Part shown: one piece after another, positions 5,112 through 5,140 of the stretch | How positions within the stretch are numbered: the first letter of the stretch is position 1 | Layout of the letters: each line of letters opens with the position of its first letter | Assembly (NCBI GenBank): GCA_003503995.1 | Contig: DOCA01000008.1 | Span: 1 to 5,140, forward strand | DNA length: 5,140 nucleotides | Direction: 5' to 3' | DNA from: Holosporales bacterium | GTDB lineage: Bacteria; Pseudomonadota; Alphaproteobacteria; Caedimonadales; UBA9215 | Translations under genes and position numbers: made by a program | The notes under the pieces: model-generated | Seen by the model: the letters and a program-made list of their open reading frames with translations, nothing else | Told to the model about the DNA's origin: nothing | Database searches by the model: none

Positions 5112-5140
5112 ATGGAGTTAAGATTTCCAGATTTTCCAGA
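5112..5140 (+). CDS. Possible 5' end of a second plus-strand gene, cut by the window edge
   Basis: An ATG at 5112 opens a frame of nine full codons, MELRFPDFP, that runs off the window. An in-frame TAG at 5103-5105 excludes an earlier start. The Shine-Dalgarno is weak: GGG (5098-5100) is 11 bases away and AAAGG (5091-5095) is further. It follows the acidic-protein gene by 21 bp, the spacing of a cotranscribed gene. The visible DNA holds TTTCCAGA twice in a row, separated by one T. Too little is present to name the product or be sure it is coding. Confidence 0.35.

Overview
The window looks like a chromosomal piece of an alphaproteobacterium with moderately low G+C. I infer a host-associated or intracellular lineage of the Rickettsiales/Holosporales kind, but the sequence does not prove that. 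The evidence is the gene pair ssb-gyrA on one strand, a GyrA with the long acidic insert in its C-terminal domain that I associate with alphaproteobacteria, and AT-rich intergenic DNA holding a TTAA-N7-TTAA site of the type bound by the cell-cycle regulator CtrA.

Layout, left to right. Positions 1-55 hold the 5' end of an unidentified minus-strand gene, preceded by a good Shine-Dalgarno (SD) site, a promoter-like element and a pair of direct repeats. Positions 246-995 (minus) encode an unrecognised 249-residue protein with three predicted membrane segments, in DNA clearly richer in A+T than its neighbour. A hairpin terminator at 1149-1173 separates it from gyrA (1206-4007, minus; DNA gyrase subunit A, GTG start). 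ssb (single-stranded DNA-binding protein; real start ATG at 4550) lies 54 bp upstream of gyrA on the same strand, probably in one transcript. A 207-bp divergent control region with A-tracts, an 8-bp inverted repeat and the CtrA-type box separates ssb from a plus-strand pair: a small acidic protein of unknown function (4758-5090) and the first codons of a second gene starting at about 5112.

The recognised genes form a DNA replication and topology module. Gyrase introduces negative supercoils ahead of replication forks, and SSB coats exposed single strands and recruits repair and replication partners through its acidic C-terminal tip. The small acidic gene shares the control region with ssb, but its role cannot be read from the sequence.

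I found no mobile element, CRISPR array, RNA gene or clear new multi-gene system. The most useful leads are the CtrA-type box between ssb and the divergent gene, the methionine at the quinolone-contact position of GyrA, the in-frame duplicated GyrA-box-like motif, and the two uncharacterised proteins.
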